Shown here: piece after piece, positions 32,620 through 42,777 of the stretch
Position numbering within the stretch: the stretch's first letter is position 1
Layout of the letters: the number at the start of each line of letters is the position of its first letter
Source: T3Sed10-241 sp036796255
GTDB lineage: Bacteria > Bacteroidota > Bacteroidia > Flavobacteriales_D > Cryomorphaceae
DNA length: 64,000 nucleotides
Assembly: GCA_036796255.1 (NCBI GenBank)
Contig: DAIRDH010000009.1
Location: 1-64,000, forward strand
Reading direction: 5' to 3'
Translations under genes and position numbers: made by a program
The notes under the pieces: generated by a model
Database searches by the model: none
What the model saw: the letters and a program-made list of their open reading frames with translations, nothing else
What the model was told of the DNA's origin: nothing

Positions 32620-34278
32620 ATGTTAAGGCACCTCTCCATCCAACATTATGCGCTCATTGAGCAGCTCGATATCGCCTTTGGGCCGCGGCTCAACATCATG
32701 ACAGGCGAAACCGGCAGTGGGAAGTCTATTGTATTGGGCGCCATGTCATTATTGCTTGGTGAGCGTGCTGACTTGCGTGTGGTGCAAGAAGGAAAAACCA
32801 AATGTGTTGTTGAGGGTACTTTCAGTACTGCGGGTCTTGGACTTGAGCCACTTTTCGTGGAAAATGACCTTGACTTCGACGAACCTTGCCTCTTGCGCCG
32901 CGAAATACTCGCCAGTGGCAAGAGCAGGGCATTTATCAATGACACACCGGTCAACCTTAAAGTGATGCGGGAAGTGGCCATGCGTCTCATCGACATACAC
33001 TCACAGCACCAGACTTTACAGATCAATGATCCGCTGTATCAATTAAATATTCTGGACCGCTTTGCCCAATGTGATGACCTTAGAGGGGAGTATACATCGG
33101 CATTTGCGGCCTACAGGCATGCAAAGGTGGCCCTGGAGGATGCAGTTGAACAAGACAGGCTGTTGAGGAACAACCTCGACTTTCTTCGCTTTCAGCATAA
33201 GGAGCTTGATGCGGCCCAGCTCGACGGCATCGACCAGTTGGCACTTGAGGAAGAGCTCAATATGCTCAGCAATGCCGACGAAATTTCGGGAGGCTTGGGC
33301 AAAGCTCTGAATGCACTTTCAGAAGGTGAAGTCACGGTAAGCCAGCTTCTGCGTGAAGCCATCGAAGGCATTGGAAATCTGAGCAATTTTGCCCGGCAGT
33401 ATGAGGAATTGGACGAGCGACTTCAGTCAGCGGAGATAGAACTCGACGATGTGGCCCGCGAAGTGGAAGCCTTGCTCGGCAAGGTGGAAGTAGACCCCCA
33501 GCGGCTCGCGAGGCTCGAGGCGCAACAGGGCAACCTCTTCAAGCTGGAGCAAAAGCATGGCGTGGAAGGCGTAGAGGCACTCCGTGAATTGCGCGACTCG
33601 TTGAAGCAAAAGGTGAACGAGCGCGACAATTTTGACGAGCTTCTCGAACAACTTCGAGAGGTCGAAATGCTTGCGCTCAAAGATGTTCGAAAGCATGGAG
33701 AGGCACTTCGCGCCATGAGAAAAAAGGCCGGCCCGGCATTTGGGAAAGAAATCGCCAAATTACTCAAAGCCCTCAATATGCCCAATGCTACACTCGAAGT
33801 AAAATTGGAAGCCCTTGCCGAGCCCGGGCCCAATGGACTCGACAAGGCAGTGTTTTACTTTTCAGCAAATGCGGGACACAAGCCAGCCCCATTGCGCGAG
33901 GTGGCATCGGGCGGTGAGCTTTCGCGCTTGATGCTGGCCATCAAGCATATCTCTTCGGCCCAAGCCATGAACAGCACCATCGTATTTGATGAGATCGATA
34001 CGGGCGTATCGGGTGAAGTGGCGCACAGCATGGGACGCATCATGCAGGGCATGGGCGAGGGCATGCAGGTAATTTGCATCACCCATTTACCACAGATTGC
34101 CGCCAAAGGCGAGGCGCATTATAAGGTTTACAAAGAAATTCGCGAAGGACGCACCATTACAGACATTGTGCGCCTGGACGAAGAAGAACGTATTCAGGAA
34201 ATTGCGCAAATGCTGAGTGGGGCCAAAACCACGGATGCATCGCTTAAGAATGCAAGGGAACTGCTGGCCAACCACTAA
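32620..34278 (+). CDS. recN: DNA repair protein RecN
   Basis: SMC-like ATPase of 552 residues that acts early in double-strand-break repair. N-terminal half ATPase with Walker A TGETGSGKS, long coiled coil in the middle (about residues 150-380, many E/K/L heptads), C-terminal half with signature VASGGELSRLMLAIK and Walker B TIVFDEIDTGVSG. I start at 32620 (MLRHLSIQHYALIEQL), the family N-terminus; a TTG five codons upstream is in frame but not needed. A TTG...CAACTTTG promoter-like pair just ahead has short spacing (14 bases). Monocistronic or last gene after porD (49-base gap). Confidence 0.96.
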   Translation: MLRHLSIQHYALIEQLDIAFGPRLNIMTGETGSGKSIVLGAMSLLLGERADLRVVQEGKTKCVVEGTFSTAGLGLEPLFVENDLDFDEPCLLRREILASGKSRAFINDTPVNLKVMREVAMRLIDIHSQHQTLQINDPLYQLNILDRFAQCDDLRGEYTSAFAAYRHAKVALEDAVEQDRLLRNNLDFLRFQHKELDAAQLDGIDQLALEEELNMLSNADEISGGLGKALNALSEGEVTVSQLLREAIEGIGNLSNFARQYEELDERLQSAEIELDDVAREVEALLGKVEVDPQRLARLEAQQGNLFKLEQKHGVEGVEALRELRDSLKQKVNERDNFDELLEQLREVEMLALKDVRKHGEALRAMRKKAGPAFGKEIAKLLKALNMPNATLEVKLEALAEPGPNGLDKAVFYFSANAGHKPAPLREVASGGELSRLMLAIKHISSAQAMNSTIVFDEIDTGVSGEVAHSMGRIMQGMGEGMQVICITHLPQIAAKGEAHYKVYKEIREGRTITDIVRLDEEERIQEIAQMLSGAKTTDASLKNARELLANH

Positions 34279-34319
34279 GCTGGCAAAAAGATCAAGCCTT
34301 ATTTGGTTGTCCATAAATC

Positions 34320-34349
34320 AAAAAAGCCCACTGTCTGAAAACAGCGGGC
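34320..34349 (-). terminator. Rho-independent terminator of the beta-barrel gene
   Basis: Nine-base-pair stem GCCCACTGT/ACAGCGGGC (one G-T pair on the transcribed RNA) with a six-base loop; on the minus strand it is followed by T6. It lies 25 bases after the stop at 34375 and between convergent recN and the barrel gene. Confidence 0.85.
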
Positions 34350-34374
34350 CCGATTATGCCAATGGTTTGGATAC

Positions 34375-34938
34375 TTAAAATTTATAGGCCACTCCAAGGT
34401 TGAGGTAAGCTATGCCATAACCAAGTTCAGCCATCGCGGCAAATTGCTCGCTGAAGTAGTAGCGGCCACCTACATAGATGGAAAGTCCGATGCCACCGCT
34501 GGCTGGAGTATTCTCAATTGGTGCTGTACCGATAGAACTGTACGATACCACAGTGTAATTCAACATTAATCCGCCGTAGGTATCAAGTTTGTCAACCAAG
34601 GGATAATGAACTGCACCTCTGGCACCAATTACAAGGTAGTTATATCTATAACCCCAAGTCTCAGTGCCAAAACGGGTTTCGAATTTGGAACTGGCATATC
34701 CCAGGTATCCTCCAAGACCAAGGGTGAGGCCTTCGGTAATAAAATCTTCCTTAAAACCATACTCTCCTGAAATTGAAAGGGGAGGCAATACGCCGGAGTA
34801 TCCAATTCCGCTGTACAGGGTTGTTCCGATTCCGAGGCCGGCATTGATTACGAAATCACCCTCATTGAAGGTGCTTTCCTGGGCTTGTAGTCCAGTGATC
34901 AGGCCTGCGAAGGCGAGAGCGAAGGTTAGTTTTCTCAT
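34375..34938 (-). CDS. Small outer-membrane beta-barrel protein
   Basis: A 187-residue protein with signal peptide (MRKLTFALAFAGLITGLQA) and alternating hydrophobic/hydrophilic strands rich in Gly, Tyr and aromatic pairs (YLVIGARGAVHYPL, GGIGLSIYVGGRYYF), ending in the terminal aromatic strand LNLGVAYKF. This is the pattern of an eight-stranded OmpX/OmpA-like porin-type barrel. No specific family is recognised, and its function is unknown; structural or adhesion roles are possible. Monocistronic, ended by the hairpin at 34320-34349. Confidence 0.78.
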   Translation of the reverse strand: MRKLTFALAFAGLITGLQAQESTFNEGDFVINAGLGIGTTLYSGIGYSGVLPPLSISGEYGFKEDFITEGLTLGLGGYLGYASSKFETRFGTETWGYRYNYLVIGARGAVHYPLVDKLDTYGGLMLNYTVVSYSSIGTAPIENTPASGGIGLSIYVGGRYYFSEQFAAMAELGYGIAYLNLGVAYKF

Positions 34939-35362
34939 GGTGTTTGGTTTTTAGAATTCATGAACGAAGGTATGATAATGTTCAAAATATGGCTGGGCAT
35001 AAAGGACTGTTTTTTTGGAGTACAAGAGGGTGATGTTGAAGGGAAATAAATTGGTCGTTTGAAGGCCTGAAAAATGCCCGGATTTTGATGCAAAACAGGC
35101 GCTATTTTTCACATTTTTTGTAGAAGTTGGCTTTTAACTGGCAAGCAATAAAAGCTTTTAACATCTCAACAAGTATTTATAATAACTTTACATACAGAGA
35201 TATGGAGTGTTTTAGTTCATCTTTGGACAAATACTCCCTTAAATCACTTAAGATTTAATTAACATTGAGTCCTTTAATGATAACAATAGCTAAAAATACC
35301 AGCCGATTTAAGCATCTAGATTTGGCCCAACTAAACCATTCATCAAACTCAATTTCTAACAC
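34939..35362. other. 424-bp intergenic region before the Oar-like receptor
   Basis: AT-rich divergent spacer between the beta-barrel gene and the Oar-like receptor. A TAACTTTA box (35183-35190) weakly resembles the -7 element for the receptor, but no -33 match or hairpin is seen. No RNA gene or coding frame is convincing. Confidence 0.45.
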
Positions 35363-38300
35363 ATGAAAAACTTTTTACGCTTGCGCTTGATCCCATTCGC
35401 AGTTGCCCTGTTTTCGGCAAGCTTTGCGTTTGGTCAAGGTGCTACAACATCAAGTATGTCCGGTAGCGTGTCCAGCCCTACTGAGACACTTCCCGGAGCA
35501 ACGGTGGTGGCGGTTCACACCCCATCGGGTACCACTTATGGTACATCCACCAATACAGAAGGACGCTACAGCCTTCAGAATATGAGGGTAGGAGGTCCCT
35601 ACAACGTTACGATATCATTTATTGGCTATCAGGAACGACGGTACGAAGGCATTAACCTCACATTAGGGCAGAATTACGTATTGAATGCATCTATGAATGA
35701 AGGTGTAGAGTTGCAGGCAGTCGATGTGACTGCTTTCAGCAATGAGCAGTTGAACAGCGACCGTACTGGTGCAGCGACAAAAATTGACAACAATAAGGTT
35801 CAGGCGATGCCTACAATAAGTCGAGGTTTTAACGACTTTACGCGGCTTACACCACAAGCCACCATCAGCGGTAATGCAATTTCCATTGCTGGTGCTAACA
35901 ATCGTTTCAATCAGGTTACCATTGACGGTGCTGTGAGCAATGACGTTTTTGGACTTGCAGGTTCAGGTACCAATGGAGGACAAACCGGTACCTCTCCAAT
36001 TTCGCTTGATGCGATAGAGGAGTTTAGTGTACAAATCGCACCTTATGATGTTCGTTTGGGTGGATTTGGTGGTGGAGCTATTTCAGCAGTTACCCGATCG
36101 GGAACAAATGATTTTCAGGGATCTGTGTATGGCTACCACCGCAATCATACCTTCTCAGGAAAGACGCCAGGAAGCATCGTTCGTCAAAATGAGGGCAATG
36201 ATGACTTCGAGCGCACCCGATATGACAATTTTACCGATTGGCAGTATGGTGCCCGTTTGGGTGGAGCCATCCTGAAGGACAAGCTTTTCTTTTTCGCAAG
36301 CGTTGAGCTCACTGAGAATATTACTCCACTCGCCTTTGCTCCCGGAACGCCAGAGAGCAATATCACAGCGGAACAAATTGCAAGTGTAGAGGCGCGAGCG
36401 CGTGAACTTGGATACGATCCAGGCAATGCCTTGGGCCGTCAGGAAAGAACCAATGAGTCTTTGAAGTTATTTGGTCGACTGGACTGGAACATCAATGAGA
36501 AACATAAACTCACTTTCCGACATGCTTACACATATGGGGAGGCGGTTCAACTAAACCGAAATCCTAACCAGGTAACTTTCAGCAATGGAGCAATATTGCG
36601 AGAGAGTACCACCAATTCAACCGTATTGGATTTGTCTTCTAATTTTGGCAATGGTATGAGCAATAACCTCATTGCCGGTTATACATCCGTACGTGAGCCG
36701 CGGAGCACTCCTGGAGATCCTTTTCCAAGGGTGCGCGTAAATATACCAGGAACTCCGCAGTCTATACTCCTGGGGTCGGAAGCATTTTCAACTGTGAATC
36801 AATTGGATCAGGATATATTTACCCTCACCAACAATTTCACTATTAGCCGAGGTAAGCATACCTTGACTTTCGGAACCCACAATGAGTTTTACAGCATTTA
36901 TAACGCTTTTATTGGCCAGGCTTTCGGCGATTATCAGTTCCCAAGTATTGAGGCATGGGAGGCAGGTCTTGCAAATAACTTTACCGCACAATATAGCCGC
37001 ACTGACAATCCTCGCGAAGGGGCGGAGTTTAGAGCTTTACAACTTGGTTTCTATGCCCAGGACGAATATCAAGTGAGTGATAAATTTAAATTAACGTACG
37101 GTGTTCGCTTTGACGTGCCAATTTACCTCGATGAACCGCTTGTCAACGATAGCTTAAACGAATCAGTGTTGGGACGCAACCTGACAGGGCAAAACAACAA
37201 TGAGCTTCCTCAACCTGTAGTGATGGTATCACCACGCGTTGGCTTTAACTGGGATGTAACAGGCGATCGACGTACACAAGTGCGCGGAGGTACGGGGATC
37301 TTCACCAGCCGTTTCCCTTTTGTTTGGGTGGGAGGTGCATTTACACAAAATGGTATCTTGCTCGATCGTAATCAGCAATCTTCACCTGTTGATGATCCAA
37401 CAATTCAATTTGAGGCTGATCCAAATAATCAACCGAGAAGAGATGCTGATTTATTTACACCCGGCGGCAATATAACCATCATCGACCGTAACTTTAAGTT
37501 GCCTCAAGTATGGCGTACAAACATCGGTGTTGACCATGTGTTGGGTAGCGGTTTTGTAGCTACAATTGATGCGATGTACTCGCACAACTTGAACTCTTTC
37601 CGCTTCACAGACCTCAATTTAGCTGGTCCGGAAGGTACACTTGAAGGGGCTGACGATCGCCTGCTTTTTCCCAATAACCGCAGGATACTCAATGATTACA
37701 CCCAGATAGTGTACGTAGACAATGTGAATGAAGGTTATTCATGGAACCTGACTGCTCAGCTCCAAAAAACCTTTGGGTTTGGTCTCTACACCTCCTTGGC
37801 GTACAGCTACACCCGCAGTACTGACCTCTTTCCGGGTACCTCTTCACAAAACCAGTCAAATTTCCACCGCGTAGCTACAGTAGATGGCAGCAATTATGCA
37901 CAAACTGCATCGAACCCTTTCGATTCGCGCAGCCGCATAACTGGTTTGGCTTCATACTCAAAAGAGTACCTCGGATTGGGTAAAACTACCATATCATTGT
38001 TCTACAATGGCCAAACGGGCGCACCCTTCTCTTACACTGTGCGGGGCAACTTAAACCGTTCAACAGTTAGTGGAAGCAACAACGACCACTATTCGCTTTT
38101 CTACGTACCGCGCACGCAAGGTGAAATTCAGTTTGTGCAGAATGGTGATCTTACACCAGATGACCAATGGCGACTGCTTGACGCATTTATTCAGTCAGAT
38201 CCCTATCTGCGCGAGCGTCGAGGTGAATATGCTGAGCGCAATGGAGCACGCACTCCGTTTACCCACCAGATTGACTTGAAAATCCTTCAGGATATTTTCA

Positions 38301-38578
38301 CAGACATAGGAAAGAACCGCAACACGTTGCAGTTGTCACTTGACATCTTCAACGTTGGCAATTTGCTCAACAAAGATTGGGGACGTCAATTTACCTACGG
38401 CAACGAGTTTTTTGACAATAGGTATAACCTGGTTCAATTTGTATCACTTACCGAAGATAATGTTCCACAATACAGATATTCTCCTGTAGCCAACGGTGAG
38501 CCTTATTTTACCAACGACAATCCCATCGGAGGTTCACGCTGGGTTGCCATGATCGGAGTCCGCTACATCTTTAACTAA
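35363..38578 (+). CDS. Oar-like TonB-dependent outer-membrane protein
   Basis: A 1071-residue outer-membrane protein of the Oar/TonB-dependent type. Signal peptide (residues about 1-24, ending FAFGQ), CarboxypepD_reg-like domain (about 30-115, GSVSSPTETLPGATVVAVHT), plug domain (about 120-240, with ISLDAIEEFSVQIAPYDVRL and GGFGGGAISAVTRSGTND), then a very large barrel ending RWVAMIGVRYIFN. The VxIAPYDVRxGGFxGGxINAVTRSGTN pattern is the hallmark of Oar-like receptors, first described in Myxococcus and very frequent in Bacteroidota. The transported substrate is unknown; proteins or peptides have been suggested. It is a monocistronic unit with a strong terminator 44 bases after the stop. No SusD partner is adjacent, which separates it from SusCD systems. 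Confidence 0.88.
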   Translation: MKNFLRLRLIPFAVALFSASFAFGQGATTSSMSGSVSSPTETLPGATVVAVHTPSGTTYGTSTNTEGRYSLQNMRVGGPYNVTISFIGYQERRYEGINLTLGQNYVLNASMNEGVELQAVDVTAFSNEQLNSDRTGAATKIDNNKVQAMPTISRGFNDFTRLTPQATISGNAISIAGANNRFNQVTIDGAVSNDVFGLAGSGTNGGQTGTSPISLDAIEEFSVQIAPYDVRLGGFGGGAISAVTRSGTNDFQGSVYGYHRNHTFSGKTPGSIVRQNEGNDDFERTRYDNFTDWQYGARLGGAILKDKLFFFASVELTENITPLAFAPGTPESNITAEQIASVEARARELGYDPGNALGRQERTNESLKLFGRLDWNINEKHKLTFRHAYTYGEAVQLNRNPNQVTFSNGAILRESTTNSTVLDLSSNFGNGMSNNLIAGYTSVREPRSTPGDPFPRVRVNIPGTPQSILLGSEAFSTVNQLDQDIFTLTNNFTISRGKHTLTFGTHNEFYSIYNAFIGQAFGDYQFPSIEAWEAGLANNFTAQYSRTDNPREGAEFRALQLGFYAQDEYQVSDKFKLTYGVRFDVPIYLDEPLVNDSLNESVLGRNLTGQNNNELPQPVVMVSPRVGFNWDVTGDRRTQVRGGTGIFTSRFPFVWVGGAFTQNGILLDRNQQSSPVDDPTIQFEADPNNQPRRDADLFTPGGNITIIDRNFKLPQVWRTNIGVDHVLGSGFVATIDAMYSHNLNSFRFTDLNLAGPEGTLEGADDRLLFPNNRRILNDYTQIVYVDNVNEGYSWNLTAQLQKTFGFGLYTSLAYSYTRSTDLFPGTSSQNQSNFHRVATVDGSNYAQTASNPFDSRSRITGLASYSKEYLGLGKTTISLFYNGQTGAPFSYTVRGNLNRSTVSGSNNDHYSLFYVPRTQGEIQFVQNGDLTPDDQWRLLDAFIQSDPYLRERRGEYAERNGARTPFTHQIDLKILQDIFTDIGKNRNTLQLSLDIFNVGNLLNKDWGRQFTYGNEFFDNRYNLVQFVSLTEDNVPQYRYSPVANGEPYFTNDNPIGGSRWVAMIGVRYIFN

Positions 38579-38621
38579 AAAACGACACCCTAAACCAGGG
38601 TTTGTGTATGGTTGATAAAGT

Positions 38622-38657
38622 GAGGCCGCCGCGCGAAAGCGCGGCGGCCTCTGTTTT
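38622..38657 (+). terminator. Very strong rho-independent terminator
   Basis: Perfect 13-bp GC-rich stem GAGGCCGCCGCGC/GCGCGGCGGCCTC with a GAAA tetraloop and TGTTTT tail, 44 bases after the Oar-like gene. It may also slow transcription arriving from the convergent gene ending at 38711. Confidence 0.9.
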
Positions 38658-38710
38658 GAATTGCATTTGGATCCTTGAAATGGGCTCTGGGATGATGGGT
38701 GTAAGCAATT

Positions 38711-40078
38711 TCACATTTCCCGTAAAGGCAGCTTCTCACGCATAAGCTTGTGAAAAGCCTTGCTGTCCTTCTCGCGGTAGGTGTAGTACACGTAACCATT
38801 GAACACCCTCACGGATTTTGGAAAACCACTGCGCAGCTTAAAAGGCTTACCGGCAGCTCCATTCTTTAAGCCAAGTTTTCGCAAGTACACGGCACCTCCT
38901 TTCTCATGCAAGGCATAGCAATAACCGCTCTCACTATCCTGGAGCATACCCCTGTAACGCTCTCCGTCAAACTGATGGTGATACATCGGAACCGAGTCTA
39001 TGGGAATGCCGCGCATGTCGTGGTGGTAAATCCACGCGTTAAGCACATCAAAAATCAGGATGCGATCGTCTACTCCAAAGGCCTGTGTTTTGGGATATTC
39101 GACCGGGTCGAGTCGAAGGTAATCTCTGTCGTAAACAAACGTTTCAGAGCTTGAGTTGAGCCGCACGTATGGCGCCAGATCAACTGCACTCACACCATAT
39201 TTAGCTTGCAACTGGTACGCATATTCTTTCTGTGCATCAGTGAGCATCCTGAAATGTCCTGGAGCATCGCGAAAATATTTTTCATTTCGAATATGCCGTA
39301 TGGGCACAGAACTGTCACCGCCAGCGAGGTATACATAGTAATTGACCTGCGGAACAATTGGCATCACTTCCGTGAAAAATATGGAATAGGGACTGGCGAC
39401 ACTCGCCGGAGCAATACGCTTGTTGAAAAACTCTACATCTGTTTCCTTTAAGGCGATTTGCGCTCTGTGGCGCACAACTTCCAAAACAAAATCATTGCCG
39501 ATAATCCAAAGCCGGCTAAATGGATCGAAGTAGAGCCCTTTTACACCATCAGGCAATACTATACGCTTTAAATGTTCGCCATACTTACTCAAAGTCAGTG
39601 TATTGCGCAAGTATATTTCTTGTGATTTAGGCGTTCGTGGTTTGTAATCCATATAGGCCAGTATGGCCATGGTGTCGCTGAAAAACGCATAATCCAGCAC
39701 ATTTTCAAAGCCCTTCTCATATACCACTTCGCTGGTTTCAGCCTGCGCAACATTGCCCAGCCCGGACGAGCTGGGCGATACGTAAATCACAATGCTATCC
39801 AGACCTTGGATTCGTTCATATTCGATGCGCCTGGTTTGATAACCCACATTGCTCACCAGCAGCTGCTCTCCTGCCACCACATCAAGCTCAAACCTGCCTG
39901 CATTATCCGTTTTGCGTGAATATTTGCCCGAGCGCACAGTGGCCCTTACCAATGGTCGATTTACAGCGGCATCCATTACCTTGCCTTTTAATGGCTGCCT
40001 GCTTTGTGCTTCAACATCAAAGCATAAAGTGCAAAAGCATAACAAGAATAAAAGCGGAATAATGGCTAAACGTATCAA
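38711..40078 (-). CDS. Secreted protein with CarboxypepD_reg-like domain and probable beta-propeller
   Basis: A 455-residue exported protein. Signal peptide (MIRLAIIPLLFLLCFCTLCF, cleavage near VEAQ); CarboxypepD_reg-like sandwich at about 27-105 (LKGKVMDAAVNRPLVRATV ... NVGYQTRRIEY); then a region of repeated strands with D-x-W/F and Y-P patterns such as GVKGLYFDPFSRLWII and GKPFKLRSGFPKSVRVFNGYVYYTYRE, consistent with a six-bladed propeller. No T9SS sorting domain. The CarboxypepD_reg domain is usual in SusC-like receptors, but here it is fused to a propeller. Function unknown; perhaps a periplasmic partner of surface receptors. Faces the Oar-like gene convergently. Confidence 0.65.
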   Translation of the reverse strand: MIRLAIIPLLFLLCFCTLCFDVEAQSRQPLKGKVMDAAVNRPLVRATVRSGKYSRKTDNAGRFELDVVAGEQLLVSNVGYQTRRIEYERIQGLDSIVIYVSPSSSGLGNVAQAETSEVVYEKGFENVLDYAFFSDTMAILAYMDYKPRTPKSQEIYLRNTLTLSKYGEHLKRIVLPDGVKGLYFDPFSRLWIIGNDFVLEVVRHRAQIALKETDVEFFNKRIAPASVASPYSIFFTEVMPIVPQVNYYVYLAGGDSSVPIRHIRNEKYFRDAPGHFRMLTDAQKEYAYQLQAKYGVSAVDLAPYVRLNSSSETFVYDRDYLRLDPVEYPKTQAFGVDDRILIFDVLNAWIYHHDMRGIPIDSVPMYHHQFDGERYRGMLQDSESGYCYALHEKGGAVYLRKLGLKNGAAGKPFKLRSGFPKSVRVFNGYVYYTYREKDSKAFHKLMREKLPLREM

Positions 40079-40337
40079 GGCAAATCAATCATTGGTGGAT
40101 ATTGATTTCGAATATAGCATTTGTATTGAACACTTTTCTCACAGCAGAGTCATAATAAGCCAGCCAGTAGCATGCGGAATTGTCGCAAGACCAACAACTG
40201 CAAGATATATCTGTTATAACATAAGTTTATGTGTTTGTCTATTTTGCCCTTGTTTCTAAATGCCTAAATCATTTGAAATCATTTTAGTCCTCAAGGTTAA
40301 ATAGTCAAATTTGCGCCCTTCACGTCAAAATCTTGCT

Positions 40338-42761
40338 ATGATTCGAATTTGTCAGATATTGCTCTTCTTGACATGCACGTCCTATGTTCATGCACAAAGC
40401 GGAGTATCGGGCAAGGTGATGGACAAAAGTTCAGGCGAGGTAATGCCCTTTACCACGGTGTCTCTCTTGACCTTGCCCGACAGCGCCCTCGCGGGTGGAT
40501 TGATCACCGATGTAAACGGAGACTTTGTGCTAAATCAATCGCCTGGCAGGTACGTGCTTCGCATCACTTTCGTGGGTTACCTTGACTATGAAAGCGATAT
40601 CCAAATTGAGCCAAATAAAATCACCGAGGTTAAAACGCTCAAAATATCTCCCGACGCCAAAATGTTGAAGGAATTTGAAGTGGAGGCATTGCAATCGAGC
40701 TTCCGGACGGATATTGACAAGCGTGTTTTTAATGTGGAGAACAGCATCGTTGCTGAGGGAGGTACGGCCATGGACGTACTTGAAACCTTGCCGTCTATAC
40801 AAATCGATGAGGAAGGCGGCATAAGGATGCGCGGAAGCAGTGAAGTACTCATATACATCAATGGCCGCCCAACCAACCTCAGTGCCGATGAAGCGGAAAA
40901 TGTATTGGCGCAGTTTCCTGCAAATGCGGTAAAAGACATTGAACTTATTACCAATCCGAGCTCGCGCTACGATGCGTCCGGAGCCGGCGGCATCATCAAT
41001 ATAGTGCTAAGGCGCAATGAGAAAACCGGATTTAATGGACAAACGAACGCTTCCATCGGCACGCGCCACAAGTACAATACCGGGGTGAATCTCAATTATG
41101 GTGCTGGAAAGACCAACTATTATGGTTCCTATGATTTTCGATATGAGGACCAATTCAGCAACAACGAGACATTTCGCGAAAGCTTCGAATCCAACTCATC
41201 CAGATTTCTCGACCAGGATTATTTCACATTGCGCACAAGGCGCAACCACGTAACGAGGTTTGGAATAGACCACAACATCAGCGAGACGATGACCCTTGGT
41301 TGGTACGGACAGGCCAATATACAGAGCTCACAGCGCAAGCGGGATTACAACCAATTGCTTAGCAATGATTTTGGGGTAAGGGACAGTTTGATCAACCGAA
41401 CCATTTGGGAGCTCAACGACCAAATCAACTTTGAGACAGGCCTGAATTACTCCTGGGATATAGATACCTCAGGTACAAAGTTGAATCTGAGCTCCTCGTT
41501 TGCGTATGACAACCGCGATCGGATTGAAGCGTTCAATCAAATGGTCAGTTTCGGCGATGATGCAGAGCCTATGCGTGTAGACAAGCAGAATTACGGCCGA
41601 CCCCGAAGCAATCAGTTGTTTCAAATCCAGGCTGACTACGAGAGGAAGCTGGGTGAGCAATTCGGTATGGAAGCCGGATTAAAATCGACTTTGGAATTCG
41701 AAGAGCGCGATCAGGTATTCGATATTTTCGACTTTGAAACTGGTACTTTTTCAAATGATCTGGTGGTGAGCAATTTCGTAAAGTTCGACAGGCAGATACA
41801 TGCTGCCTACGCTATATTTCGCGGCAAGCACGGAGATATTGGTTATCAGGCCGGCGTGAGAGCGGAGCAGACTTTTGAGAATATTTTTGATGAAAATTCT
41901 GGAGAAACTGTCAGCAAAGATTACCTCAACTTCTTCCCGAGTGTATACCTGACGTACAAACTGGGCGAGAATAATGACCTATTGGTCAATTACAGCCGCC
42001 GCATCAACCGACCGAGCCTTTGGAGCATGGCGCCCCTGCTGAATATTCAGGATCCACTCAATTTAAGGATCGGTAACCCAAACCTCAGGCCCGAATTCAC
42101 CGACAGTTACGAGGTGGGCATCGCACAGTCATTCAAGGGCTATTTTGTCACTGCCACGGTTTTTCACAGGCGCACTACCGATCTTATTTCCAGAATATAT
42201 GTGCCAGGAGGAGCCAATTCGGCGCTTCAGATTTGGGACAATGTGAATACTGAATTGGCTACTGGTCTTGAGGTCATTAACCAGATAGAAGTCGGCAATT
42301 GGATGGATGCCACCCTTACGGGAAATTTGTTTTACAACGAAGTGCAGGGCGGTGCTGAGAATCCGGATTTTAACAACAGCAACCTTACTTGGACGCTCAG
42401 CCTTTTGAGCAATTTCAAATTGGGAAAGATTGGGACCCTACAGGTGCTTGGAAACTACCGCGGACCTATCGTGCGGCCTCAAGGCTTGGTGAAGCCGCTT
42501 TATGGCATCAATATGGGTTTCAGAAGGGAAGTACTTAGTGGCAAAGGAACCTTAAGTCTGAATGTTACAGATGTGTTCAATACGCGCCGCTTCATTGTGG
42601 AAGTGGCCGACGATACATTCGCCCAAAGGCGTGTCTTCGATTGGGAAACCCAAATCGTAACCCTCGCATTTACTTACCGCTTTGGTGGGTATAAAGACCG
42701 GGCCTCTAAAGAGGGAGGTGGCCCTGGTGATAGGGGTGGAGGGGGAGATGGAGATTTTTAA
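40338..42761 (+). CDS. TonB-dependent receptor / outer membrane beta-barrel family protein
   Basis: An 807-residue outer-membrane protein. The start I use (40338, MIRICQILLFLTC) gives a clear signal peptide ending VHAQ; an upstream in-frame ATG at 40311 would add nine residues before it. CarboxypepD_reg-like domain at about 23-110 (GVSGKVMDKSSGEVMPFTTV), plug-like region (about 120-225, DVLETLPSIQIDEEGGIRMRG and IELITNPSSRYDASGAGGII) and an outer membrane beta-barrel of the OMP_b-brl_3 type. This family is widespread in Bacteroidota and its substrates are mostly unknown. The C-terminus is an unusual glycine/aspartate-rich tail (GGGPGDRGGGGDGDF) after the last barrel strand, likely disordered. 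A CAAATTTG promoter-like box lies about 30 bases upstream of the start. Confidence 0.85.
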   Translation: MIRICQILLFLTCTSYVHAQSGVSGKVMDKSSGEVMPFTTVSLLTLPDSALAGGLITDVNGDFVLNQSPGRYVLRITFVGYLDYESDIQIEPNKITEVKTLKISPDAKMLKEFEVEALQSSFRTDIDKRVFNVENSIVAEGGTAMDVLETLPSIQIDEEGGIRMRGSSEVLIYINGRPTNLSADEAENVLAQFPANAVKDIELITNPSSRYDASGAGGIINIVLRRNEKTGFNGQTNASIGTRHKYNTGVNLNYGAGKTNYYGSYDFRYEDQFSNNETFRESFESNSSRFLDQDYFTLRTRRNHVTRFGIDHNISETMTLGWYGQANIQSSQRKRDYNQLLSNDFGVRDSLINRTIWELNDQINFETGLNYSWDIDTSGTKLNLSSSFAYDNRDRIEAFNQMVSFGDDAEPMRVDKQNYGRPRSNQLFQIQADYERKLGEQFGMEAGLKSTLEFEERDQVFDIFDFETGTFSNDLVVSNFVKFDRQIHAAYAIFRGKHGDIGYQAGVRAEQTFENIFDENSGETVSKDYLNFFPSVYLTYKLGENNDLLVNYSRRINRPSLWSMAPLLNIQDPLNLRIGNPNLRPEFTDSYEVGIAQSFKGYFVTATVFHRRTTDLISRIYVPGGANSALQIWDNVNTELATGLEVINQIEVGNWMDATLTGNLFYNEVQGGAENPDFNNSNLTWTLSLLSNFKLGKIGTLQVLGNYRGPIVRPQGLVKPLYGINMGFRREVLSGKGTLSLNVTDVFNTRRFIVEVADDTFAQRRVFDWETQIVTLAFTYRFGGYKDRASKEGGGPGDRGGGGDGDF

Positions 42762-42777
42762 AATATTTCGGTAACGC